Below, one piece after another: positions 8,209-15,836 of a DNA stretch of 25,916 bases. The DNA is taken from the NCBI GenBank assembly GCA_015490475.1, contig WFXT01000161.1, positions 1-25,916 on the forward strand, written 5' to 3'. The notes beneath the pieces were generated by a model. That model saw only the letters and a program-made list of their open reading frames with translations, searched no databases and was not told where the DNA came from. The position numbers and the translations under genes are program-made. The stretch is from Bacteroidota bacterium (lineage in GTDB: Bacteria; Bacteroidota; Bacteroidia; JAADEI01). Every line of letters starts with the position of its first letter. Within the stretch, counting starts at the first letter, position 1.

Positions 8209-8216
8209 TAATTTTG
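8209..8216 (+). promoter_or_regulatory. Bacteroidota -7 box (TAATTTTG) before the mini-lipoprotein pair
   Basis: A full match to TAnnTTTG, 19 bases before the ATG at 8236 and 15 bases after the stop of the anti-sigma gene. It suggests that the two mini-lipoproteins and the phosphatase form a transcript separate from the sigma operon. No -33 TTG is evident. Confidence 0.45.
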
Positions 8217-8235
8217 TTAGCAAATCCATAGATAA

Positions 8236-8445
8236 ATGAGATGGTTGGGAGGAATAGCGTTATTTGCTTTAGTTGTTACCTTTCAGAGTTGTGTGAGTGG
8301 TCAAGATTGGATTTGTGAATGCAATGACGGAGGAGATGTGGATAGGTTTTTGATCACTAATCAACCCAAAAGCGACGCCCAAAAGCTATGCGACTATATC
8401 AAAGTGAGTGAAGAATACTCTTCATGTTCAATCAAAGAACTTTAA
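8236..8445 (+). CDS. Small Cys-rich lipoprotein, paralogue A
   Basis: 69 residues. A signal peptide (RWLGGIALFALVVTFQSC) ends at a lipobox Cys19, so the mature ~50-residue protein should be lipid-anchored. The mature part reads CVSGQDWICEC, then ITNQPKSDAQKLCDY, then YSSCSIKEL. Its neighbour downstream repeats this pattern (CVSGxDWxCEC; ITxQPKxDAxKxC; C-x3-(E/F) end), showing a local gene duplication. Apart from the lipid Cys there are four further Cys (CEC, KLC, SSC), an even number that could form two disulfides. I do not recognise the family. Preceded by a matching -7 promoter box 19 bases upstream of the ATG. Confidence 0.75.
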   Translation: MRWLGGIALFALVVTFQSCVSGQDWICECNDGGDVDRFLITNQPKSDAQKLCDYIKVSEEYSSCSIKEL

Positions 8446-8458
8446 AAAAAGTGAAGCC

Positions 8459-8680
8459 ATGAAAAAGATGTTAGCATTTGGCTTTCTGGTTGTAAGCTTG
8501 GTGTTGCAGTCATGCGTTTCTGGAAAAGACTGGAAATGCGAATGCTCAAAGCAAGTTCTCACCCTTAGCTTTGAAAAAACATACATAATCACTGACCAGC
8601 CGAAGGCAGATGCAGAAAAAATCTGCGAGTTTTACAGAACTGAATACGAGTGGGAGAATTGCACTCTTTCTGAATTTTAA
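8459..8680 (+). CDS. Small Cys-rich lipoprotein, paralogue B
   Basis: 73 residues from the ATG at 8459; an earlier ATG at 8408 would put the signal peptide out of place and overlap paralogue A. Signal peptide KKMLAFGFLVVSLVLQSC, lipobox Cys, then CVSGKDWKCEC, ITDQPKADAEKICEF and WENCTLSEF. All Cys positions match paralogue A, 13 bases upstream, so this is a tandem duplication with both copies intact. The insert between CEC and ITDQP is a few residues longer. Function unknown. Its 3' end overlaps the longest possible reading of the phosphatase gene. Confidence 0.75.
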   Translation: MKKMLAFGFLVVSLVLQSCVSGKDWKCECSKQVLTLSFEKTYIITDQPKADAEKICEFYRTEYEWENCTLSEF

Positions 8681-9134
8681 GCGAAGGAAAGGAAGGCTCA
8701 GAATAGTATTTGTCTGTCTGGGTAATATATGCAGGTCGCCAACTGCTGAGATATTGTTTAACCATTTTCGTAAAGGTGATGATGTTATAGCATATTCTCG
8801 TGGCACTGACTATTGGCACTATGGAAAGCCCGTGTGTTCTGTTATGAAAGAAGTACTTGAAGACGAAGGTATTCATGTATATGAACGGAGAGCGAAATTT
8901 ATTGTTCCTTCAGAAGTCAAGCGATTTGATATGATTATGCCGGTTGACAAAGCAGTAGAAAAATATTTGCGAAGCACTCTAAGTAAGAGGCATCATCGCA
9001 AAATAGTGCCTTTCTATCTTTTCACAGGAGGCAAGGAAGTACCAGACCCGTATGGCAAAGGAAAACAAGAGGCACTAAGGACGTTCCGAATCATTAAAAG
9101 TGGTATAGAAAATCTATTAAAAATCTTCTGCTAA
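8610..9134 (+). CDS. Low-molecular-weight protein-tyrosine phosphatase family protein
   Basis: The signature VCLGNICRSPTAE gives the phosphate loop C36-x5-R42-S43, and the general-acid loop is present near the C-terminus as VPDPYGKG, so an active LMW phosphatase (or arsenate-reductase-like relative) is expected. The core matches the usual ~150 residues. The start is uncertain: ATG 8610 adds about 31 residues before the first strand (RIVFVCLGN) and overlaps the lipoprotein gene by 71 bases. No ATG, GTG or TTG lies closer. A purine tract AGGAAGG (8690-8696) sits six bases before an in-frame ATA (8703), just where homologues begin. The gene ends three bases from the end of the convergent HhH-barrel gene. 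Confidence 0.88.
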   Translation: MQKKSASFTELNTSGRIALFLNFKRRKGRLRIVFVCLGNICRSPTAEILFNHFRKGDDVIAYSRGTDYWHYGKPVCSVMKEVLEDEGIHVYERRAKFIVPSEVKRFDMIMPVDKAVEKYLRSTLSKRHHRKIVPFYLFTGGKEVPDPYGKGKQEALRTFRIIKSGIENLLKIFC

Positions 9135-9137
9135 GCA

Positions 9138-11252
9138 TTAAAACCTTATTCTTGCCTGTAGTTTTATTTCCGTGCGATTAGGACCCTGTGTTCGATTGAG
9201 TCCACTGCCAATGGATTCCCTATCCAACAGATGTGTTCTTGCAAATCTGAGCCATACAGTTAAATGCCTATTTACATAATAAGAAGCCATAATATAGTAT
9301 CTGAACCCTCTACCGTATAGAGGAGGAACAGAAAAATAATAGAGAACATCGGTCTCATACACATAAATGCGGGTTCGCCATGATTCAGTTTCAAACAAGG
9401 CAAGTCTGCCATAAAGAGTGAGTGGTGGTTTGTTAAACCTGTACTTGATTTCATTGTAAATCATATATCCACGTTCTGGCTCGTCTGGTTCAACATGATA
9501 CAGAGAAGTCTGAAAACGTGCCCTGAAAGAAACATTCTTGTTGATGTCATGTTTAAGGTGGAACCGCACATACCCATATCTAACTGGGACAAGTTCGCCT
9601 ATTGGCAGTGTATTTCGTGTTTTCCAATAGTTTTCTTCCCTCTTCTCATCTTTTATAAGCACATATAATTGTGTCCTACGTGCTGGTTTGTATTCTGCCC
9701 GAATAATGTAGTCATATCCACGTGTTGGGGCATCCCTTTCAAATCTAAGCCAAGGATGTCTGTAGAGGTCAAGATATGCACTCAAAGTGACAGCCCTTAT
9801 GGGACGAATTTGAAAAGCAAGAAACAGAGCCTCTTCGTTATACCCACGGTAGTATTCGCCAAATGGTCTGCCTATACTATGCCTGTATTGAGGGTCATAA
9901 TATCTATACACCAAGCCAATATCTGTGTGTTTATCAAGAGCAGTAATCAAACCTGTCAACAGAGCATATTTCCCTGGTGACGACATTGCCCCTTCACCAA
10001 AAAAGTGCCAACTGCCGAAAGTGAATTCATAACTAAGTCCAATATTGGTTAACTGGTCACCCCGTAGGTCATACATGTTGTATAGTCTTGTATATGTTTT
10101 CCCTAAAGGAAGACTATATTTAGTATGAAGAACATGCAGTCCAACATTTCCTGATGTGAACTCATAGGCAACCCTTCCACCTACAATCTTTTGATTGAAA
10201 TTTCGTTTCCTTGATATTTCATCCCAGTTTCTATGATAGCCAAATTCATTGAAATATGTAACTATGATAGCAGAATCTTCATCCAAAGTAGAATCATTTA
10301 CAATACGTGTTGAGGCATCCAACCACTTGGAACTGGCAATCAAAGTGGTCCTTATTGGTCCCAATTGAACAGTAGTAGCAACGCCCCTTAAATATCTTGT
10401 TTCATTAACCGATGTATATGGTTTCAACTCATATCCCACACGTTTAAAAGTCATCACATACGAAGATTTTCCGAAAGCAAAGCCAGTCCATGCCACTAAT
10501 CCCTGTCCCCATCTGACTTCATAATCACCAATTATCACTCTACGCACAATGTTCCCAGGTTTGACCTCAAGATATGCAGAATAAAAATCAAAACCTTTCC
10601 AGGGGGCATACCACTCTGGCTTGTTGGGATATCTAAAAAATGGTTCCCCAGGGTCCTTCTCACCTGTAAATCCCCATGAAATCAAACTATGCCTGAATTG
10701 ATATCTAAAATAAAGTCGCCATGGGGACCCCAGAAATCTTTGCGAATCTGTTTCCGGTAATAAATATCCTGCTTGCTTTTCCAGAAGTCGTTGCCCCCTA
10801 ATGATTATCTGATGTCTTCCAGTACGAACATATTTCCCCATCTCAGAAGGCACAAAGACATTGCTTTTGACAGACACGAAAGGTAGTATTCTCTGGAAAG
10901 TGGCACTATCCAGAATGATTTGCAGGTCGCCAACATCAGAAAATCTGCCCACTTCTTTTCTGTATTGTATTATTTCATGAACATCCTGTGGCGATAACAA
11001 TCCGAACTCAACTAATTGCTCCAGGTCTTTATGGGAAGCCTTGTTGAGATTTATAGGCTTTTCTCTAAGCAATTCAAGTTCTTCCAAGTAAGTGTTATAT
11101 TCCGAAGCACCGGGCTGGTCCTCTATAGTTTCTTGAATGACATCCTGTATCAATAAAGTATCTTGTGCATATACCTTAACTTGCCCTAACATTAACAAGA
11201 GAGTAATATTAAACAATACTCTTGCTAATCCATTATTGTACGCTATCCTCAT
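9138..11252 (-). CDS. Helix-hairpin-helix (ComEA-like) outer-membrane barrel protein
   Basis: About 704 residues. Signal peptide (RIAYNNGLARVLFNITLLLMLGQVKVYAQ) then, at ~65-130, a ComEA-like double helix-hairpin-helix: PINLNKASHKDLEQLVEFGLL...VHEIIQYRKEVGRFSDVGDLQ. ComEA domains bind double-stranded DNA without sequence preference. The remaining ~560 residues are alternating strands rich in Tyr, Arg and Gly, ending with strand-like KLQARIRF (C-terminal Phe), typical of an outer-membrane beta barrel. ATG 11252 or GTG 11255 may start it; either overlaps the PorV-like gene by about 20 bases, so the two are translationally coupled. Families with this architecture are common in Bacteroidota and uncharacterised as far as I know; DNA handling at the cell surface is inference. 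Confidence 0.82.
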   Translation of the reverse strand: MRIAYNNGLARVLFNITLLLMLGQVKVYAQDTLLIQDVIQETIEDQPGASEYNTYLEELELLREKPINLNKASHKDLEQLVEFGLLSPQDVHEIIQYRKEVGRFSDVGDLQIILDSATFQRILPFVSVKSNVFVPSEMGKYVRTGRHQIIIRGQRLLEKQAGYLLPETDSQRFLGSPWRLYFRYQFRHSLISWGFTGEKDPGEPFFRYPNKPEWYAPWKGFDFYSAYLEVKPGNIVRRVIIGDYEVRWGQGLVAWTGFAFGKSSYVMTFKRVGYELKPYTSVNETRYLRGVATTVQLGPIRTTLIASSKWLDASTRIVNDSTLDEDSAIIVTYFNEFGYHRNWDEISRKRNFNQKIVGGRVAYEFTSGNVGLHVLHTKYSLPLGKTYTRLYNMYDLRGDQLTNIGLSYEFTFGSWHFFGEGAMSSPGKYALLTGLITALDKHTDIGLVYRYYDPQYRHSIGRPFGEYYRGYNEEALFLAFQIRPIRAVTLSAYLDLYRHPWLRFERDAPTRGYDYIIRAEYKPARRTQLYVLIKDEKREENYWKTRNTLPIGELVPVRYGYVRFHLKHDINKNVSFRARFQTSLYHVEPDEPERGYMIYNEIKYRFNKPPLTLYGRLALFETESWRTRIYVYETDVLYYFSVPPLYGRGFRYYIMASYYVNRHLTVWLRFARTHLLDRESIGSGLNRTQGPNRTEIKLQARIRF

Positions 11253-12078
11253 CACTGGACTGCTTATTAAAGGACCATTGGATAGTTAAATGTGCCTGTG
11301 TACCAAGATATAAATGCTGGGCAATTCCGAGTACCGCCCTAAATGATTTTGTTTGAAATCCTATTCCCACTGTACCATAGAAAGGGGCACCACCGCCACC
11401 AATACCAAACATCCATCGTTTGTCTGGCGTGAAGCGAATCCCCGCCCTGAATGTAGGTTTACCCAACAAAGGCTTGTCTATCTGAGTAGCAAAACTGACA
11501 TACTCAGAACTTCTATATAAAATTCCGAAGGCTATGCGGGAAAAGAATCTCTCATCAGCGTACTCGGCAAGCCTTGTCTGAAATAGATTAGATATGTGTC
11601 CAGCAAAAGTAAATTGCTTCAATTTAGCCACTATACCAATATCTGCCGTCAAACCACCCACAGTGCCATATTCCCGGAAAGACACCTGCTGGTATAATAA
11701 TCTAACACCCAGAGAAGCCACCTCAGGGTCAATTTGATAGCCGTATCCCAAGCCAATCTGCCGTTCATTATACAAAGCATCACCAAAATAGAGTACACTT
11801 ACTCCTGCACTTCCCTTATAAGCAGGATAAGTAAATGCAAAAGTACCCTGTTGCAGACCTTTCACAAAGTAAAATTGACTTATAGTAAGGGCAATATTAG
11901 AATTTGTTAAGGTTCCAAGATTAGCAGGATTATCGCTAATACTAAATGCTGAATTAGTAAACAGGGTTGTTTTTCCCGCTGAAACAGAAAAGGCGTCTGT
12001 ATAGAAAGGTCCCCCTCCAGCTAATACATTACTTGAAGTAACAATTACAAGAGATAGAATGGCAAAGAACTTCTTCAT
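11233..12078 (-). CDS. PorV/PorQ-like (UPF0164-type) outer-membrane barrel protein
   Basis: 281 residues with a clear signal peptide (KKFFAILSLVIVTSSNVLAGGG). The mature start has the PorV-family signature: aromatic GPFYTDAFSVSAG, then NSAFSISDNPANLGTL, matching the 'NPA' turn at the start of FadL/PorV-type barrels. The remainder alternates short strands and Gly-rich turns (IGLGYGYQI, FGIGGGGAPFYGTVGIGF). PorV and PorQ act in type IX secretion as shuttle and attachment-complex barrels; whether this one does is not shown. It starts exactly one base after the DUF763 stop and overlaps the HhH-barrel gene, so it is the middle gene of a coupled trio. Confidence 0.75.
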   Translation of the reverse strand: MKKFFAILSLVIVTSSNVLAGGGPFYTDAFSVSAGKTTLFTNSAFSISDNPANLGTLTNSNIALTISQFYFVKGLQQGTFAFTYPAYKGSAGVSVLYFGDALYNERQIGLGYGYQIDPEVASLGVRLLYQQVSFREYGTVGGLTADIGIVAKLKQFTFAGHISNLFQTRLAEYADERFFSRIAFGILYRSSEYVSFATQIDKPLLGKPTFRAGIRFTPDKRWMFGIGGGGAPFYGTVGIGFQTKSFRAVLGIAQHLYLGTQAHLTIQWSFNKQSSDEDSVQ

Positions 12079-13245
12079 TTACATTCCTTTTAACAGTTTT
12101 TGTGCGACAAAATTAAGGTTTTTGTTTAAAATGCGTTTGTCGTCAACAGGTGCCTTTTTTATAGCTCTGGATAATATGGACAAAGTTTTATCATACGTTG
12201 CATAGGCAACAGGAAAAGGCGTTCCGTCTTTGCCACCGTGAGCAAACGTATACCTAGCAGGATCTTTATAACTAGGTTTAGCACCATAAATGACTTCTGC
12301 TGTCAAGGCTATAGCCCTTATTACTGCCGGTCCAACACCTTCCTGCAATAGTAGTTCTGTATATGACTGAAAATTCCCTTCTTTACGGGCAAGCCTGGTA
12401 ATTATCTTTTTTACATAAGGGCTCAGGAAAAAATTCTCTTTAACCACAGGATGATATTTAAATTCAACTGGTGCCACTGCACTTTCAAATAAAGTAAAAC
12501 CTCTGGTCTTATATGTTCTTTTGTAGCTCAGGTTTGTCTGTACACGCTCAATTAACCTGATGTCCTTCTCAACAGAAAGAGGGCTATTGAGCCAATGCAG
12601 AGAAATCTCCCTATTTCTTGAACTTTCTCTTGACGCTAAGTTAAGGACTCTTTCCAGTGCTATAGAACTTTGAATTGCAGAGTGTGGGTCATCAATAAAT
12701 TGGTTGGCGTTAAACCAGTGATACCTACGTGCTTTCCTCAGTTCAGTATTCATGCCTTGCTGAACAACACACCAGTTACCTTCTCTGTCAAAAATTAAGT
12801 TGTGATGGTAAATTTGAAAGCCATCCTGAATTAGATTATTATCTACCTTTGCCGTCAGCCGGGATGTTTTAATAAGTTTAGATATTAAAGAATCCTTTAA
12901 GCCCCATCGCTCTCCCCAATTTTTGATGTCTTCAGGGGTCTTTAAACTGGTCTTTCCCTTCCCTCCACAAATCGCTATTCCCAGATCAGCACTAATAGGT
13001 TCAAGAGCAATTTTAATAGCTGCCATCAATGTTGTTGTGAGTCCACTGGCATTCCAATCAAATCCTGCTACACAGCCCAGACTCTGAACCCACACAGGGT
13101 CACTAAAGCGTTCTATAATTTCCTTAGTGCTATATTCTTGTGCCATCAACTCAAAGACAACCCTCATTAAGGAAACCATACGCTCAAAAAGAGGCCGTGG
13201 CGGATGACCCCAATCCAGAGTAGTTGTTATAACACCCCGTTTCAT
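12079..13245 (-). CDS. DUF763 family protein
   Basis: 388 residues and full length. Hallmarks of DUF763, a family common in archaea and thermophilic bacteria, are present: opening KRGVITTTLDWGHPPRPLFERM, AICGGKGKTS near 110, GFQIYHHNLIFDREGNWCVVQQGMN near 155, and ARRYHWF. Near the C-terminus EGVGPAVIRAIALTAEVIYG (GVGP at residues 303-306) has the form of a helix-hairpin-helix, hinting at nucleic-acid binding. Many conserved polar residues suggest an enzyme, but the activity is unknown to me. ATG start; the 61-base gap upstream has only imperfect promoter boxes (TATATTTT, TAGCTTTA), so it may be read from the M3 peptidase promoter. It leads the PorV-like and HhH-barrel genes. Confidence 0.88.
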   Translation of the reverse strand: MKRGVITTTLDWGHPPRPLFERMVSLMRVVFELMAQEYSTKEIIERFSDPVWVQSLGCVAGFDWNASGLTTTLMAAIKIALEPISADLGIAICGGKGKTSLKTPEDIKNWGERWGLKDSLISKLIKTSRLTAKVDNNLIQDGFQIYHHNLIFDREGNWCVVQQGMNTELRKARRYHWFNANQFIDDPHSAIQSSIALERVLNLASRESSRNREISLHWLNSPLSVEKDIRLIERVQTNLSYKRTYKTRGFTLFESAVAPVEFKYHPVVKENFFLSPYVKKIITRLARKEGNFQSYTELLLQEGVGPAVIRAIALTAEVIYGAKPSYKDPARYTFAHGGKDGTPFPVAYATYDKTLSILSRAIKKAPVDDKRILNKNLNFVAQKLLKGM

Positions 13246-13306
13246 AAGTAAAGCTAAAAATATACCACAGAAAGTAAACAGAAAGAGTGATTCATATTAA
13301 AGTCTC

Positions 13307-15085
13307 TTATGCAGGCAATTCTTCTGAGATCACCTCTGCAAGTTGCTCCCAGACAAAATCAGCAATTTCTTTGACTTTGCTCTCTCCAAAATAAAATGTT
13401 ATTCCTGCTGTTTCATATAACTCCGGTAAACTACGTGTATAACCGAGACTTAATGCTTTACGATATCCTTCCACTGCACTCTCATAGTCAGCAAGGCTTA
13501 ACTTATATAATTGCAAGGCTCCTAACAAACTAATTCCATATTCAATGTAGTATAATGGTACTTCAAATATGTGTAATTGTTGCATCCATCTGGTCTGCCT
13601 GAAATCTTCAATGCCAGAGTAGTCCACTATGTCAGGTAGGAACTGCTTCGTAATATTTTCCCATGCAGCTTCTCTATCTTCCCATGAATGTTTGGGATTC
13701 TCATACATCCATAATTGGAAGGCGTCTATAGTAGCAATATGCGCAAGCAATTTAAGAGCACCAGCCAATTGTTCTTCAACCGCAGTATTATAATCATCTG
13801 GGTCAGCAAGGAACTTATGCCAGTTCTTCATTGTCAAGTATTCCATTCCCTGAGAAGCAAGTTCTGCAATCTCTATTGGAAAATCTCGCTGAAAAGCAAA
13901 TTCCATATCTCGTGTGAGAAAGTCGTGAACAGCGTGTCCTGCCTCATGTATTATTACCCTAACATCTGAGAAAGACCCAGTAGCATTCATAAAAATAAAA
14001 GGAATACCAATTTCCTTGAGATATAGATTATAACCACCAGGTGCTTTGCCTTTTCTCGTAAAAAGGTCAAGGAATCCATGTTGTGCCATATAAGAAATGT
14101 AATGTGCAAAAGCTGGATGCACCGATCTTAACACTTCAATAGTGTTATCAATGAAGTCCTGCTGAGTGCCCTTAAGGCGAGGCTCTCCTTTCTGAGGATT
14201 TGTTACAACAACGTCATAGGGTCTCAACGCATCAACACCATGCCGTTCCTGAATAAGTCCATAATATTGATTCAATCTTGGTTTTAGATATTTGCTAACT
14301 CCTGCATGATAATCCTTATTATCATCAATTGTATAATCAAATCTGTGAAGAGCCTTCCAGCGATATTCTATGTAGTTCTTAAATCCTGCGTTTTGTGCAA
14401 TTTGATGTCTAATTTCAACAAGTTGGTCCAAAAGCCTATGGTAATCTTCTCTATGTGAAAGAACCTTTTGGTTTATCAAGATATAAAGTTCCTCTCGCTT
14501 TGCTCTATCTTTTTCCTGTTTCAACAATTTGTTTGCTTGCGTCAACGTTAACTCCTGACCTTCCCATTCTACTGTTAAGCTGCCCATTAATTCTGAATAA
14601 TCATTGCCGAGTTTTTGGTCTTTTTCAAAAAGAGGGATGTTCTCTCTGCGGAATATTTCCACATCCGTTTCAAGTTTTTTGTGGTATAATTCAATTCCAG
14701 GAATTTGTCCTTCCAATTCTTTCCGCAATGGCTGTGAGAGATAAAACTGGTCAAGTTGATTTTTGCTTTCAAAAAACGGTATAACAACCTTACTATAATA
14801 CTCTTCAAAATCCTTTCTGAGCTCCGAATTTGTTGCTTCTCGTGTAAACGCTATGTATCTCCTGTACAAACGCTCTTCAAGTACATTCTCTAACTCCTCC
14901 CTATCGTGAAGCCATTTCTTTAAATCTTGAGTACTTTCAATTTTTCTGGATAGAAGGTCGTCTATATACTTTTTGACCCTATCAAAAGACTCCAGTTTTT
15001 CTGATTCTGGTAAAAATTGTCTCTTCTTGAAAGATATAAGTTCTGTTTCTTGAAGTTCAGCCTTTTCCTTGATAGGTGTGATCAT
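13307..15085 (-). CDS. M3-family oligoendopeptidase (PepF/Thimet-like zinc metallopeptidase)
   Basis: 592 residues. The zinc site HEAGH is at 380-384 (IIHEAGHAVHDF), and the third ligand Glu408 lies in FPIEIAELASQGMEYL, the usual spacing for M3. The ~370-residue front is helical, as in PepF/oligopeptidase F. There is no signal peptide, so it should act in the cytoplasm on short peptides. PepF itself is likely but cannot be separated from other M3B members by eye, so no symbol is given. ATG start; a TAACTTTG box lies 16 bases upstream. It is divergent from rpe and precedes DUF763 by 61 bases on the same strand. Confidence 0.92.
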   Translation of the reverse strand: MITPIKEKAELQETELISFKKRQFLPESEKLESFDRVKKYIDDLLSRKIESTQDLKKWLHDREELENVLEERLYRRYIAFTREATNSELRKDFEEYYSKVVIPFFESKNQLDQFYLSQPLRKELEGQIPGIELYHKKLETDVEIFRRENIPLFEKDQKLGNDYSELMGSLTVEWEGQELTLTQANKLLKQEKDRAKREELYILINQKVLSHREDYHRLLDQLVEIRHQIAQNAGFKNYIEYRWKALHRFDYTIDDNKDYHAGVSKYLKPRLNQYYGLIQERHGVDALRPYDVVVTNPQKGEPRLKGTQQDFIDNTIEVLRSVHPAFAHYISYMAQHGFLDLFTRKGKAPGGYNLYLKEIGIPFIFMNATGSFSDVRVIIHEAGHAVHDFLTRDMEFAFQRDFPIEIAELASQGMEYLTMKNWHKFLADPDDYNTAVEEQLAGALKLLAHIATIDAFQLWMYENPKHSWEDREAAWENITKQFLPDIVDYSGIEDFRQTRWMQQLHIFEVPLYYIEYGISLLGALQLYKLSLADYESAVEGYRKALSLGYTRSLPELYETAGITFYFGESKVKEIADFVWEQLAEVISEELPA

Positions 15086-15101
15086 GACTAAATACTTTTA
15101 G

Positions 15102-15109
15102 CAAAGTTA
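15102..15109 (-). promoter_or_regulatory. Bacteroidota -7 box (TAACTTTG) for the M3 peptidase
   Basis: Read on the minus strand this is TAACTTTG, a full match to TAnnTTTG, 16 bases before the peptidase ATG. It is back to back with the rpe box at 15122-15129, separated by 12 bases, so polymerase binding to one must interfere with the other. Confidence 0.5.
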
Positions 15110-15121
15110 GGAATAGTAACA

Positions 15122-15129
15122 TATATTTG
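15122..15129 (+). promoter_or_regulatory. Bacteroidota -7 box (TATATTTG) for rpe
   Basis: TATATTTG fully matches TAnnTTTG and ends only six bases before the rpe ATG at 15136. Transcription would begin at or within a base or two of the start codon, predicting a leaderless mRNA. The TTG of this box is itself in frame with rpe but is not expected to be transcribed. Confidence 0.5.
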
Positions 15130-15135
15130 CCTATC

Positions 15136-15825
15136 ATGAATAGTAACGCAAAACAAAGGCGAGTTATCATATCTCCGTCTGTGCTAAGTGCAAACTTTGC
15201 CCACTTAGAGCAAGATATAAAGCAAGTGGAACCATTAGTGGAATGGCTACATCTTGATGTGATGGATGGTTGCTTTGTGCCCAATATATCCTTTGGCATT
15301 CCTGTAGTAAAAGCAATCCGAAAGATAACTAATTTGTTTCTGGATGTCCACCTAATGATTGAAGCTCCCGAGAGATACATTCCTGCTTTTGCAGAAGCAG
15401 GGGCTAATTTAATATATGCCCATGTTGAAGCCACTCCTCATATCAACAGGGCAGTTCAGTTAATCAAGTCACATGGATGTAAAGCAGGCGTAGCTCTTAA
15501 CCCCGGAACACCTATTGAACAGGTCTATGAAATTTTACCTTACGTAGATGTTGTCCTTGTTATGAGTGTCAATCCCGGTTTTGGTGGACAGAAGTTCATT
15601 CCTTCTTCATTAAGAAAAATCAAACGCTTAAACGAGTTAATAAACCGTGAAGGACTTGAAGTCAAGATAGCAGTGGATGGCGGTGTTAACGCAGACAACG
15701 TAGCAGATTTAGTGAAAGCAGGAGCTAATATCCTCATTGCCGGCTCCGCTATCTTTCAGGACAAAATCCCCATTGAAAAAGCTGTTAAGTTAATTTACAC
15801 GAACATACAGAAGGGAAAAGACTAA
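15136..15825 (+). CDS. rpe: Ribulose-phosphate 3-epimerase
   Basis: Interconverts ribulose 5-phosphate and xylulose 5-phosphate in the pentose phosphate pathway. A full TIM-barrel of 229 residues with all signatures: ISPSVLSANFAHLEQDI at the start; metal ligands H39 and D41 (LHLDVMDGCFVPN) and H72 (LDVHLMIEAPE); VMSVNPGFGGQKF, the flexible loop over the active site; and AVDGGVNADN, which carries the second catalytic Asp. ATG 15136 is chosen over the TTG at 15127 because that TTG lies inside the promoter box. It runs opposite to the M3 peptidase and ends 11 bases from the convergent propeller gene. Confidence 0.97.
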   Translation: MNSNAKQRRVIISPSVLSANFAHLEQDIKQVEPLVEWLHLDVMDGCFVPNISFGIPVVKAIRKITNLFLDVHLMIEAPERYIPAFAEAGANLIYAHVEATPHINRAVQLIKSHGCKAGVALNPGTPIEQVYEILPYVDVVLVMSVNPGFGGQKFIPSSLRKIKRLNELINREGLEVKIAVDGGVNADNVADLVKAGANILIAGSAIFQDKIPIEKAVKLIYTNIQKGKD

Positions 15826-15836
15826 AAAAATTTTAC

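Noticed and set aside
9669..9980. 103-codon frame opposite the HhH-barrel gene
   Set aside because: Shadow of a well-supported barrel gene, Cys- and Ser-rich as antisense frames usually are.
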